Below, one piece after another: positions 34,218 through 43,899 of a stretch of DNA of 64,000 bases (positions within the stretch are counted from its first letter, which is position 1; every line of letters begins with the position of its first letter). Source of the stretch: Streptomyces sp. NBC_01723 (GTDB lineage: Bacteria; Actinomycetota; Actinomycetes; Streptomycetales; Streptomycetaceae); NCBI RefSeq assembly GCF_036246005.1, contig NZ_CP109171.1, positions 2,964,001 through 3,028,000 on the forward strand. Reading direction: 5' to 3'. The translations under genes were made by a program, and so were the position numbers. The notes beneath the pieces are model-generated. The model ran no database searches and was not told the DNA's origin. It was given only the letters and a program-made list of their open reading frames with translations.

Positions 34218-34924
34218 ACAATGGCGTTCAGTACTCGCGCGAGCGGCTCTTCGAAGCTGCCAACCAGTGTTCCGACATCGACGAGGTCATCGCCTTCTTC
34301 GGCACCCGGCCCTACGCCACGCTGCGTCGCTACCTCGCACGCCGCTTCGCCCACTTCGACATCGACACCTCGCACTTCAGGCCCTGGGGTAAACGAACGC
34401 GACCCTCTTCGGACGAGTTGCGTACCGCGGTCGGTGAGTCATCCTCGATCGCAGAGACACTCCGTCACCTGGAGCGCCCGGACAATGGCGGGCAACGCGC
34501 GCTCCTGCGCCAGTGGGTAGCAGAGGAGAGCCTCACCACCACGCACTTCCTGGGACAGGCACATCAACGAGGTAAGTCACGTCCGACGTTGGCCAAGAGG
34601 CCTGAAGATGTTCTGGTCAGGCGAGACGACGGCAACCGGACTCGAACCGCACCACTCCGCCGTGCACTCCGCGAGATCGGCCTACCCGAGGAGTGCGCCG
34701 AGTGTGGCACTGGATCCGAGTGGCTCGGAAAACCGATGACCTTGGAGGTCGATCACGTCAACGGGGACAGGAGTGACAATCGACGCGAGAATCTACGGCT
34801 CCTGTGTCCCAACTGTCACGCGACGACCAGCACCTGGTGCAGGGGAGGCACAAGGCGACGCGCGACTCCCGGTAGCATGGCAAGCGCTGGCGGCGGTGGC
34901 GCAATGGCGACGCAGCAGACTTAG
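34214..34924 (+). CDS. HNH endonuclease, paralogue of preceding gene
   Basis: This 236-residue protein is coupled to the preceding HNH gene by a 4-bp overlap. It repeats that architecture: YSRERLFEAANQCSDIDEVI ... FDIDTSHF and SSDELRTAVGESSSIAETL ... LTTTHF as N-terminal units, then an HNH domain (LEVDHVNGDRSDNRRENLRL, LCPNCHATT) with CAEC upstream. The second unit is more degenerate. The frame ends inside the 5' part of a tRNA-Leu gene: its last 32 bp (34893-34924) are tRNA sequence. The last residues (about ASAGGGGAMATQQT) are therefore dictated by the tRNA and may not be conserved. Confidence 0.8.
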   Translation: MNNGVQYSRERLFEAANQCSDIDEVIAFFGTRPYATLRRYLARRFAHFDIDTSHFRPWGKRTRPSSDELRTAVGESSSIAETLRHLERPDNGGQRALLRQWVAEESLTTTHFLGQAHQRGKSRPTLAKRPEDVLVRRDDGNRTRTAPLRRALREIGLPEECAECGTGSEWLGKPMTLEVDHVNGDRSDNRRENLRLLCPNCHATTSTWCRGGTRRRATPGSMASAGGGGAMATQQT

Positions 34925-34973
34925 GATCTGTGGCCCCTGACCGGGCTTGAGGGTTCGAATCCCTTCCGCCGCA
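34893..34973 (+). tRNA. tRNA-Leu (UAG anticodon)
   Basis: The acceptor arm GCGGTGG (34893-34899) pairs with CCGCCGC (34966-34972, one G-U) and discriminator A follows. The anticodon stem GCAGA/TCTGT frames loop CTTAGGA, so the anticodon is TAG, reading CUA leucine codons. A long variable arm and the TTCGAAT T-loop are present. CCA is not encoded. The 5' end overlaps the last 32 bp of the upstream HNH gene. A hairpin follows. Confidence 0.92.
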
Positions 34974-34977
34974 CACG

Positions 34978-35016
34978 AACGGCCTGCGAATCCAAAGAGG
35001 ACGCGCAGGCCGTTTT
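34978..35016 (+). terminator. Terminator after tRNA-Leu
   Basis: AACGGCCTGCG (34978-34988) pairs with CGCAGGCCGTT (35004-35014), followed by T residues. It lies immediately after the tRNA and just before the end of the convergent rdgB gene. Confidence 0.8.
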
Positions 35017-35027
35017 CGTCGGCCTTT

Positions 35028-35630
35028 TCAGCCCAACAGCTCCCGCACCACCGGCACCAGTGCCCGGAACGCCTTCCCCCGGTGGCTGATCGCGTTCTTT
35101 TCGGCCGCCGTCAGTTCCGCGCAGGTCCGGGTCTCGCCCTCCGGCTGGAGGATCGGGTCGTAGCCGAAGCCGCCCGTGCCGGCGGGGGCGTGGCGGAGGG
35201 TGCCGCGGAGTTGGCCCTCGACGACGCGCTCCGTGCCGTCGGGCAGGGCCAGGGCGGCCGCGCAGGCGAAGTGGGCGGCGCGGTGTTCGTCGGCGATGTC
35301 GCCGAGCTGGGCGAGGAGGAGGTCGAGGTTGGCCTGGTCGTCGCCGTGGCGGCCGGCCCAGCGGGCGGAGAAGATGCCCGGCGCGCCGTTCAGGACGTCG
35401 ACGCAGAGGCCGGAGTCGTCGGCGACGGCGGGCAGGCCGGTGGCCTGGGCGAGGGCGTGGGCCTTGAGCAGGGCGTTCTCGGCGAAGGTGACGCCGGTTT
35501 CCTTGACGTCGGGGATCTCCGGGTAGGCGTCCGCGCCGACGAGGTCGTGGGGCAGGCCGGCGTCGGCGAGGATGGCCCTCAGTTCGGTGATCTTTCCGGC
35601 GTTACGGGTGGCGAGGATCAGGCGGGTCAT
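35028..35630 (-). CDS. rdgB: XTP/dITP diphosphatase (RdgB/HAM1)
   Basis: This 200-residue nucleotide house-cleaning pyrophosphatase removes ITP, dITP and XTP. It opens MTRLILATRNAGKITELRAIL, and the binding motif VADDSGLCVDVLNGAPGIFSARWAG and the SHRGKAFRAL ending are characteristic. It follows the divergent-looking but same-strand rph and lipoprotein genes within 1.4 kb. In Streptomyces rdgB commonly sits next to rph. Length and motifs indicate an intact enzyme. Confidence 0.95.
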   Translation of the reverse strand: MTRLILATRNAGKITELRAILADAGLPHDLVGADAYPEIPDVKETGVTFAENALLKAHALAQATGLPAVADDSGLCVDVLNGAPGIFSARWAGRHGDDQANLDLLLAQLGDIADEHRAAHFACAAALALPDGTERVVEGQLRGTLRHAPAGTGGFGYDPILQPEGETRTCAELTAAEKNAISHRGKAFRALVPVVRELLG

Positions 35631-35677
35631 GGGGTCCAGTATCGCCGGACCGCGCCGCCCGGGCCGGGGGCCCTCCC

Positions 35678-36082
35678 CTACGGCGTGCAGACCTTGGTCA
35701 GTTCGCCGGCCGCGTCGGTGACGGGGCTGAGGTCGGGGGTCTCGTCGCCGTTCTCCACCGAGGTCCGGACGTTGTCGACGGCCTTGCCGAGGTCGTCGAC
35801 GGCCTGGTTGACGTCCGTGTTGTCGGTCTGGTCGCCGATCTTGTCCAGGTTCTTGTCGATGGAGTCGAGGGACTCCTCCCACTGGGTGGGGTCGGACGTG
35901 TTCTCCACGGCCTGCTGGAGTTCGGTGACGCTGTCGGCTATCGCGTCCGCCGTGCGTACGCAGTCGAGGGCCTTGTCGACGGCGTCGCAGCCGGTGGTGA
36001 GTCCGGCCGTGAGGGCGACGGCGGCCAGCGTGGTGGCGACGGTGGCGGTGCGGCGAAGGCTGCGGTGGCGGCTCGCGGCCAT
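35678..36082 (-). CDS. Putative secreted lipoprotein
   Basis: This 134-residue protein has a basic N-terminus (MAASRHRSLRR), a hydrophobic core and the lipobox LTTGC with the lipidated Cys near residue 32. The mature part is acidic and helical with heptad-like spacing (VDKALDCVRTADAIADSVTELQ ... DKNLDKIGD), with extra Cys near the start and end. GGGGAGGACGAGATCC precedes the ATG. No family is recognised. It lies between rph and rdgB on the same strand. Confidence 0.75.
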   Translation of the reverse strand: MAASRHRSLRRTATVATTLAAVALTAGLTTGCDAVDKALDCVRTADAIADSVTELQQAVENTSDPTQWEESLDSIDKNLDKIGDQTDNTDVNQAVDDLGKAVDNVRTSVENGDETPDLSPVTDAAGELTKVCTP

Positions 36083-36252
36083 GGATCTCGTCCTCCCCTT
36101 GGCACCGGGCCGGGCGGCCCGTGTGCGGTGCGGCGTCGGGCGTACGGCCGGTGTGGCCGTACGCCCGTGGTGCTGTACTGCTAGGGACGCGGTCGCGGGC
36201 GCGTGAGTTGCGCGCCCGCACGCACTTCCTTGAGCCGCCTTTGGCTCTCTCT

Positions 36253-36990
<738 letters not shown>

Positions 36991-37016
36991 GCGGGTGAGC
37001 CTAGCGGCCCAAGCGG

Positions 37017-37063
37017 AAGGGGCCTTGACCGCAGTGGAAAAGCCGCCGCGGTCAAGGCCCCTT
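37017..37063 (-). terminator. Terminator hairpin after nagF
   Basis: AAGGGGCCTTGACCGC (37017-37032) pairs perfectly with GCGGTCAAGGCCCCTT (37048-37063). It lies between the stop of leftward nagF and the start of rph, so it separates the two transcripts. Confidence 0.8.
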
Positions 37064-37086
37064 GCCGGTGGACCCGATGGGTCGGG

Positions 37087-37320
37087 TCACATCATGTCTT
37101 CGATTTCCGCGGCGATCGGGTCGGCGTCGGTGCCGATGACGACCTGGATGGCGGTGCCCATCTTGACGACGCCGTGGGCGCCCGCGGCCTTCAGGGCGGC
37201 TTCGTTGACCAGCGCGGGGTCGTTGACCTCGGTGCGGAGGCGGGTGATGCAGCCCTCGATCTCGTCGATGTTGTCGATGCCGCCGAGGCCGGCGACGATC
37301 TTCTCAGCCTTGCTGGCCAT
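37087..37320 (-). CDS. nagF: PTS glucose/N-acetylglucosamine EIIB component
   Basis: This 77-residue EIIB protein has the phosphocysteine motif EGCITRLR with Cys24, accepting phosphate from EIIA and passing it to sugar bound by EIIC. As in S. coelicolor, EIIB is a separate gene next to the two NagE EIIC permease genes, one diverging and one farther to the right. GGAGAAGGAAC precedes the ATG. A DasR-type operator (37438-37453) lies in the divergent gap and probably controls it. Confidence 0.94.
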   Translation of the reverse strand: MASKAEKIVAGLGGIDNIDEIEGCITRLRTEVNDPALVNEAALKAAGAHGVVKMGTAIQVVIGTDADPIAAEIEDMM

Positions 37321-37437
37321 GTTCCTTCTCCCTGATCCGAACCGCTTTGTCGCAGTAACCCACAGTTGGCCCATCTTCGCGAGCCATCGTGCGGTGGGTG
37401 CCGAATGATGGCGTCACGGCGACGGAGCCGTCTGTCA

Positions 37438-37453
37438 ACTGGTCTACACCAGT
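37438..37453. promoter_or_regulatory. DasR-responsive element (dre)
   Basis: ACTGGTCTACACCAGT is an almost perfect palindrome matching the ACTGGTCTAGACCACT-type dre consensus bound by the GntR regulator DasR. It sits about 25 bp before the nagE1 start and 118 bp from the nagF start. This supports repression relieved by glucosamine-6-phosphate. The consensus is known from S. coelicolor, while binding here is inference. Confidence 0.85.
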
Positions 37454-37478
37454 GTACCGGCGACCGGATGGAGACCGG

Positions 37479-38774
37479 ATGAGTGCCGACAACGCGGTCA
37501 GCCCGGGGCGCGCGCGTTGGAACAAGGCGTTCCAGGGCCTGCAGAAGATGGGACGCAGTCTTCAGTTGCCCATCGCGGTCCTGCCCGCCGCCGGCATTCT
37601 CAACCGGCTCGGACAGCCGGATGTCTTCGGGGACGACGGTCTTGGCTGGTCGAACGTCTCGAAGGTGATGACCGGCGCGGGCGGCGCGCTGCTCGACGGT
37701 TCGCTGGGGCTGCCGCTGCTGTTCTGTGTGGGCGTGGCCATCGGGATGGCGAAGAAGGCGGACGGTTCGACGGCGCTGGCGGCGGTGGCGGGGTTCCTCG
37801 TCTACTTCAACGTGCTGCGGCAGTTCCCGGAGGACTGTCCGGAGGGGTCGGAGGCCATCCCGCAGATCGGGTGCCGGCTGACGGACGGGTCGGAGACGGT
37901 GACCGCGTTCACCTTCCAGAACCCGGGGGTCTTCGGCGGCATCGTGATGGGGCTGCTGACGGCCTATTTCTGGCAGCGCTTCCACCGTACGAAGCTGGTG
38001 GACTGGCTCGGCTTCTTCAACGGGCGCCGGCTGGTGCCGATCATCATGGCGTTCGTGGCGATCGCGTTCGCGGCACTGTGCCTGTGGGTGTGGCCGCCGA
38101 TCGGTGGCGCGCTGGAGAGCTTCAGCGACTGGCTGAACGGACTGGGCGCGTGGGGTTCGGGCATCTTCGGGGTCGCGAACCGGGCGTTGCTGGTGATCGG
38201 CCTGCACCAGTTCCTGAACGTGCCGATGTGGTTCCAGTTCGGCTCGTACACCAAGCCCGACGGCACGGTGGTGCACGGCGACATCAACATGTTCCTGGCG
38301 GGCGATCCGACGGCGGGCCAGTTCACCACGGGCTTCTTCCCGATCATGATGTTCGCGCTGCCGGCGGCGGCGCTGGCGATCACGCACTGCGCGAAGCCGC
38401 ACCGGCGCAAGGAGGTCGGGGGTCTGATGCTGTCGGTGGGGCTGACGTCGTTCGTGACGGGGATCACGGAGCCGCTGGAGTACTCGTTCCTCTTCATCGC
38501 GCCGGTGCTGTACGCGGTGCACGCGGTGCTGACGGGTGTGTCGATGGCGGTGACGTGGGCGCTGGGTGTGAAGGACGGGTTCAGCTTCTCGGCGGGGCTG
38601 ATCGACTACGTCATCAACTGGAACCTGGCGACGAGGCCGTGGCTGATCATCCCGATCGGGCTGTGCTTCGCGCTGGTGTACTACGTGGTCTTCCGGTTCG
38701 CGATCACAAAGTTCGACCTCAAGACCCCGGGCCGTGAGCCCGAGGACGAGGTGGAGGACGTCACGAAGGTGTAG
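37479..38774 (+). CDS. nagE1: PTS N-acetylglucosamine permease EIIC (NagE1-like)
   Basis: This 431-residue EIIC permease has about ten hydrophobic segments. Family marks include GVFGGIVMGLL, the KLVDWLGFFNGRRLVPI loop and the late GITEPLEYSFLF motif. It lacks its own EIIB domain and needs NagF. The ATG at 37479 follows GGAG. It begins just after a DasR box and shares a divergent control region with nagF. The last residues form an acidic tail (EDEVEDVTKV) also found in the paralogue at 39002. Confidence 0.92.
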   Translation: MSADNAVSPGRARWNKAFQGLQKMGRSLQLPIAVLPAAGILNRLGQPDVFGDDGLGWSNVSKVMTGAGGALLDGSLGLPLLFCVGVAIGMAKKADGSTALAAVAGFLVYFNVLRQFPEDCPEGSEAIPQIGCRLTDGSETVTAFTFQNPGVFGGIVMGLLTAYFWQRFHRTKLVDWLGFFNGRRLVPIIMAFVAIAFAALCLWVWPPIGGALESFSDWLNGLGAWGSGIFGVANRALLVIGLHQFLNVPMWFQFGSYTKPDGTVVHGDINMFLAGDPTAGQFTTGFFPIMMFALPAAALAITHCAKPHRRKEVGGLMLSVGLTSFVTGITEPLEYSFLFIAPVLYAVHAVLTGVSMAVTWALGVKDGFSFSAGLIDYVINWNLATRPWLIIPIGLCFALVYYVVFRFAITKFDLKTPGREPEDEVEDVTKV

Positions 38775-38812
38775 ACCTCACGCACCCTCACGTACTCTTT
38801 GCACGTGGTCTC

Positions 38813-38850
38813 CCGAAGGCCCCCGGACCGCCCGGTCCGGGGGCCTTCGG
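38813..38850. terminator. Hairpin between nagE1 and nagE2
   Basis: A roughly 17-bp perfect stem (38814-38830 with 38833-38849, with flanking bases) and a two- to three-base loop occurs 40 bp after nagE1. It is a strong intrinsic-type terminator and makes nagE2 independently transcribed. Confidence 0.8.
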
Positions 38851-38953
38851 CACGCCCTCGCACGGGTCTGAACTGGGGACTTGATCCGGCACTGCGCGTA
38901 GCGCTCCGGTAGCGGAATCGTGGGTTCCTTACGCGGCCTTCATCGTGCTACAA

Positions 38954-38985
38954 CAGGTCTACACCACTGAGTGGTGTAGACCACC
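38954..38985. promoter_or_regulatory. Two adjacent DasR-type dre sites upstream of nagE2
   Basis: CAGGTCTACACCACTG (38954-38969) and AGTGGTGTAGACCACC (38970-38985) both match the dre palindrome pattern and abut. They lie 17 bp before the nagE2 start. Two boxes suggest tight DasR control. Confidence 0.8.
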
Positions 38986-39001
38986 ACCCGATGGAGGAAG
39001 T

Positions 39002-40252
39002 ATGAGCACCGCCACCGACAAGGCGGCCCCCGCAAAGAAGCGGGGATCTGGTCTTTTCCAGGGTCTGCAGAAGGTCGGCCGCAGCCTGCAGCTCCCGATC
39101 GCCGTGCTGCCGGCGGCGGGCATCATGGTCCGGCTCGGCCAGGACGACATCTTCGGCAAGGACGGCCTCGGCTGGGACCGCGTCGCCGCGGTCTTCAACA
39201 ACGCCGGCGGTGCCCTGACCGGATCGCTTCCGATCCTGTTCTGCATAGGCGTGGCCATCGGTTTCGCCAAGAAGGCGGACGGCTCGACGGCCCTGGCCGC
39301 GGTGGTCGGCTTCCTCGTCTACAGCAAGGTCCTCGAGGCCTTCCCGGTCACCGAGGCGGTGGTCAAGAAGGGCGAGGACATCGCCGCGACGTACAACGAC
39401 CCGGGGGTGCTCGGCGGCATCATCATGGGTCTGCTCGCCGCCGTGCTGTGGCAGCGGTTCCACCGCACCAGGCTGGTGGACTGGCTCGGCTTCTTCAACG
39501 GGCGCCGGCTGGTGCCGATCATCATGGCCTTCGTCGGCATCGTGGTCGGTGTCTTCTTCGGTCTGGTCTGGGAGCCCATCGGCACCGGCATCTCCAACTT
39601 CGGCGAGTGGATGACGGGCCTCGGCTCGGGCGGCGCGGCCCTGTTCGGCGGCGTGAACCGGGCGCTGATCCCGGTCGGCATGCACCAGTTCGTGAACACC
39701 GTGGCCTGGTTCCAGCTCGGCGACTTCACCAACTCCGCCGGTGAGGTCGTGCACGGCGACATCACCCGCTTCCTGGCCGGTGACCCGTCCGCCGGCATCT
39801 TCCAGTCGGGCTTCTTCCCGATCATGATGTTCGGCCTGCCGGCCGCCGCCATCGCCATCGCGCACACGGCCCGCCCGGAGCGCCGCAAGGCCGTCCTCGG
39901 CATGATGGTCTCGCTGGCGCTGACCTCGTTCGTCACGGGTGTGACCGAGCCGATCGAGTTCTCGTTCATGTTCATCGCGCCGGTCCTGTACGTGCTGCAC
40001 GCGGTGCTCACCGCGATATCCATGGCGGTCACCTGGGGCCTGGGTGTGCACGCGGGCTTCAACTTCTCGGCCGGTGCCATCGACTACGCCCTGAACTGGC
40101 ATCTGGCGACCAAGCCATGGCTGATCATCCCGATCGGTCTGGTGTTCGCGGCGATCTACTACGTGACGTTCCGCTTCGCGATCGTCAAGTTCGACCTGAA
40201 GACCCCGGGCCGCGAGCCCGAGGAGGAGGTCGAGGACCTCACGAAGGCGTGA
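39002..40252 (+). CDS. nagE2: PTS N-acetylglucosamine permease EIIC (NagE2-like)
   Basis: This 416-residue EIIC permease is strongly similar to the 37479 product from the QGLQKVGRSLQLPIAVLPAAGI start to the EEEVEDLTKA end. It is shorter, lacking the extracytoplasmic loop insert (about residues 125-145 of nagE1). The motifs KLVDWLGFFNGRRLVPI and TEPIEFSFMF are shared with nagE1, with RLVDW in place of KLVDW here. GGAGGAAGT precedes the ATG. In S. coelicolor NagE2 is the main GlcNAc importer. Whether the same is true here is inference. Confidence 0.93.
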   Translation: MSTATDKAAPAKKRGSGLFQGLQKVGRSLQLPIAVLPAAGIMVRLGQDDIFGKDGLGWDRVAAVFNNAGGALTGSLPILFCIGVAIGFAKKADGSTALAAVVGFLVYSKVLEAFPVTEAVVKKGEDIAATYNDPGVLGGIIMGLLAAVLWQRFHRTRLVDWLGFFNGRRLVPIIMAFVGIVVGVFFGLVWEPIGTGISNFGEWMTGLGSGGAALFGGVNRALIPVGMHQFVNTVAWFQLGDFTNSAGEVVHGDITRFLAGDPSAGIFQSGFFPIMMFGLPAAAIAIAHTARPERRKAVLGMMVSLALTSFVTGVTEPIEFSFMFIAPVLYVLHAVLTAISMAVTWGLGVHAGFNFSAGAIDYALNWHLATKPWLIIPIGLVFAAIYYVTFRFAIVKFDLKTPGREPEEEVEDLTKA

Positions 40253-40272
40253 GTCCCCGCCGTACGGCATGA

Positions 40273-40309
40273 CGAAGGCCCCGGAACCGGGCAGGTTCCG
40301 GGGCCTTCG
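40273..40309. terminator. Terminator hairpin between nagE2 and the MBL gene
   Basis: CGAAGGCCCCGGAACC (40273-40288) pairs with GGTTCCGGGGCCTTCG (40294-40309) over 16 bp with a five-base loop. It lies between two convergent genes and probably terminates both. Confidence 0.8.
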
Positions 40310-40328
40310 CGTACGTCCGCGGGCGGGG

Positions 40329-41081
40329 CTAGACCTCGTACACCGCACCCGTCGCCGCGACCTCCACCGCTCCGTCGTAGACCTCGCGCGCGTCGGCCAG
40401 GTTGATCCGGGGGTCGGTCCACGGGGGGATGTGGGTGAGCACCAGGCGGCGGGCGCCGGCGCGGGCGGCGGTCTCGCCCGCCTCGCGGCCGTTGAGGTGC
40501 AGGTCGGGGATGCTCTCCTTGCCGTGCGTGAAGGCGGCCTCGCACAGGAACAGGTCGGTGTCCCGGGCGAGTTCGTCCAGCACGGGGGTGACACCCGTGT
40601 CGCCGGAGTAGGTGAGCGAGCGGCCGCCGTGCTCGACGCGGATGGCGTAGGCCTCCACGGGGTGGGCGACCCGCTCGGTGTGCACGGTGAAGGGGCCGAT
40701 CTCGAAGGTCGACGGCTTGACCGTGTGGAAGTCGAACACCTCGCTCATGGACGAGGCCGAGGGGGTGTCGGCGTAGGCGGTGGTGAGCCGGTGCTCGGTG
40801 CCCTCGGGTCCGTAGACCGGGAGCGGGGCGCAGCGGCCGCCTTCGTGCCGGTAGTAGCGCGCCACGAAGTAGGCGCACATGTCGATGCAGTGGTCGGAGT
40901 GCAGGTGGCTGAGGAAGATCGCGTCGAGGTCGTAGAGACCGCAGTGGCGCTGCAGCTCGCCGAGGGCACCGTTGCCCATGTCGAGGAGCAGCCGGAAGCC
41001 GTCGGCCTCGACGAGGTAGCTCGAGCAGGCCGATTCCGCGGACGGGAACGACCCCGAGCAGCCGACGACGGTGAGCTTCAT
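40329..41081 (-). CDS. MBL-fold metallo-hydrolase (RNase Z/phosphodiesterase-like)
   Basis: This 250-residue metallo-beta-lactamase-fold protein opens MKLTVVGCSGSFPSAESAC and has the zinc motif HLHSDH at residues 59-64. A later GDTGV supplies the bridging aspartate and LVLTHIPP the last histidine. The shape is that of RNase Z or cAMP-phosphodiesterase-like members. The exosite arm of true tRNase Z is not evident, so the substrate is open. GGAGG lies nine bases before the ATG. The longer upstream frame was discarded. Confidence 0.87.
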   Translation of the reverse strand: MKLTVVGCSGSFPSAESACSSYLVEADGFRLLLDMGNGALGELQRHCGLYDLDAIFLSHLHSDHCIDMCAYFVARYYRHEGGRCAPLPVYGPEGTEHRLTTAYADTPSASSMSEVFDFHTVKPSTFEIGPFTVHTERVAHPVEAYAIRVEHGGRSLTYSGDTGVTPVLDELARDTDLFLCEAAFTHGKESIPDLHLNGREAGETAARAGARRLVLTHIPPWTDPRINLADAREVYDGAVEVAATGAVYEV

Positions 41082-41284
41082 GAAGCAGAAACCTCCGCTG
41101 GCGCGTATGGAGAGACGGGGGTCGTGCGGTTCGTCGAGCGTAAGGCGCAAAACCCCGGGTCGCTCCTCCACCAGGGTGCGTTGTGGGCGAACTCACCTGC
41201 GGTGTCACCGGTTCGGCTGGAACCGGGGCGCGTGGAGGCACTGAAGGGGCGCGCGTGGAGAGTGCGCGCCGGTACCGTCTCGGT

Positions 41285-41749
41285 ATGCACACGTCCTGGT
41301 GGCTCGCCCTCGCGGCGGTGGTCCTGCTCGCAGCCGTCGCCACGGTCGTCGACGGCTGGGGCCGCGGGCGTCGCCCTCCCCGGCCGGGCGGCAGCCGGCG
41401 GCCGCCGGGACGCCCCACGGGTCCCCGGGCCCGGTCCACGCGTCCGCGGCCCGCGGAGATCTGGTGGGCGAACGTGCCGTACGAGGACACCGCCGGTGCC
41501 AAGGACCGGCCGTGCCTGGTGATCTCGGTGCGGGGGCGGCGGGTACTGGTCGCGAAGATCACCACGCGGCACCGGGACGGGCGGACCGGGGTGATCACGT
41601 TGCCGCCGGGCTCCGTCGGGGACGCCCGGGGCCGGACGAGCTTCCTGGAGACCGACGAGCTGCGTGAGGTGCCCGTGGGCGACTTCCGGCGCCGGGTGGG
41701 TGTGGTGGACCCGGTCCTGTGGGACCAGGTCCGTCACCTCGCGCAGTAG
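41285..41749 (+). CDS. Membrane-anchored PemK/MazF-like protein
   Basis: This 154-residue protein has an N-terminal hydrophobic helix (TSWWLALAAVVLLAAVATVV), an Arg/Pro-rich linker and a C-terminal MazF/PemK domain (EIWWANVPYEDTAGAKDRPCLVISV, then VLVAKITTRH, and a C-terminal VDPVLWDQV). The domain suggests an RNase fold, but the transmembrane anchor is unusual. No antitoxin-like small gene adjoins it. The ATG at 41285 has only a weak upstream site. An upstream in-frame GTG is possible. Confidence 0.8.
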   Translation: MHTSWWLALAAVVLLAAVATVVDGWGRGRRPPRPGGSRRPPGRPTGPRARSTRPRPAEIWWANVPYEDTAGAKDRPCLVISVRGRRVLVAKITTRHRDGRTGVITLPPGSVGDARGRTSFLETDELREVPVGDFRRRVGVVDPVLWDQVRHLAQ

Positions 41750-41763
41750 GCCTCAGCCGGCGG

Positions 41764-43206
<1,443 letters not shown>

Positions 43207-43241
43207 TCATCGTATCGATTCCCGGTCCGGCTTCCGGAGTG

Positions 43242-43284
43242 TGATATCGCATCGTGGACGATTTTCGTCCGCCATGCGATATCA
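43242..43284. promoter_or_regulatory. Long palindromic hairpin between mec and the leader peptide
   Basis: TGATATCGCAT (43242-43252) is the exact inverted complement of ATGCGATATCA (43274-43284), and an inner GGACGA/TCGTCC stem closes a TTT loop. The structure overlaps the last codon and stop of mec. It may be a terminator for mec, an operator for a sulfur regulator or an mRNA stabiliser. It is AT-rich for this genome. Confidence 0.7.
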
Positions 43285-43704
43285 GTAGGCCTCCACCACC
43301 TTGACCTCCTCCTCCGTGACCTCTCCCGCCACGATCCGGAAGGAACGGAACTGGAAGTCGCCGGCGCCGTCGGCGTCCGCCGTGGAGACCAGGACGTAGT
43401 GCGCGCCGGGCTCGTTGGCGTAGCTGATGTCGGTGCGGGAGGGGTAGGCCTCGGTGGCGGTGTGCGAGTGGTAGATGACCGCCGGCTCCTCGTCGCGGTC
43501 GTCCATCTCGCGGTAGAGCTTGAGCAGGTCCTGCGAGTCGAACTCGTAGAAGGTGGGTGAGCGGGCCGCGTTCAGCATCGGGATGAACCGCTCGGGGCGG
43601 CCCTCGCCCTCGGGACCGGCCACCACGCCGCACGCCTCGTCGGGGTGGTCCTCGCGCGCGTGGGCGACGATCTGGTCGTACAGGGCCTGGGTGATGGTCA
43701 GCAT
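43282..43704 (-). CDS. mec: CysO-cysteine peptidase, JAMM/Mov34 family
   Basis: This 140-residue JAMM metalloprotease has Glu23 in HPDEACG and the metal motif H79xH81-7 residues-S89-2 residues-D92 (YHSHTATEAYPSRTD). In mycobacteria Mec hydrolyses CysO-cysteine to release cysteine. Some relatives also trim C-terminal residues after diglycine, which is relevant to the GGMA end of CysO here. It is the first gene of the likely mec-leader-cysO-cysM set, though separated by a palindrome. Confidence 0.93.
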   Translation of the reverse strand: MLTITQALYDQIVAHAREDHPDEACGVVAGPEGEGRPERFIPMLNAARSPTFYEFDSQDLLKLYREMDDRDEEPAVIYHSHTATEAYPSRTDISYANEPGAHYVLVSTADADGAGDFQFRSFRIVAGEVTEEEVKVVEAY

Positions 43705-43899
43705 GCGGCCAGGATAAGCAGAGTGAAAGGGGCCGCGCGTAGCGCGTCAGGCAGGGTGGTGGCGGGAGACGGGCGGGCCGATCCGTACCGAGGGGTGGTA
43801 CGGACCGGCTCGTATGCCGGACATCCTGAGCGGTGGCCGTGCCGGGTGCCACGAGCACCCCGTGCGGCCGGATGTCCGCGAAGCGCGCGAACGCGCAGG

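Noticed and set aside
34893..34973. Phage or ICE attachment site at tRNA-Leu
   Set aside because: The tRNA is a common integration target, but no integrase, excisionase or second copy of the tRNA end is visible within the window.
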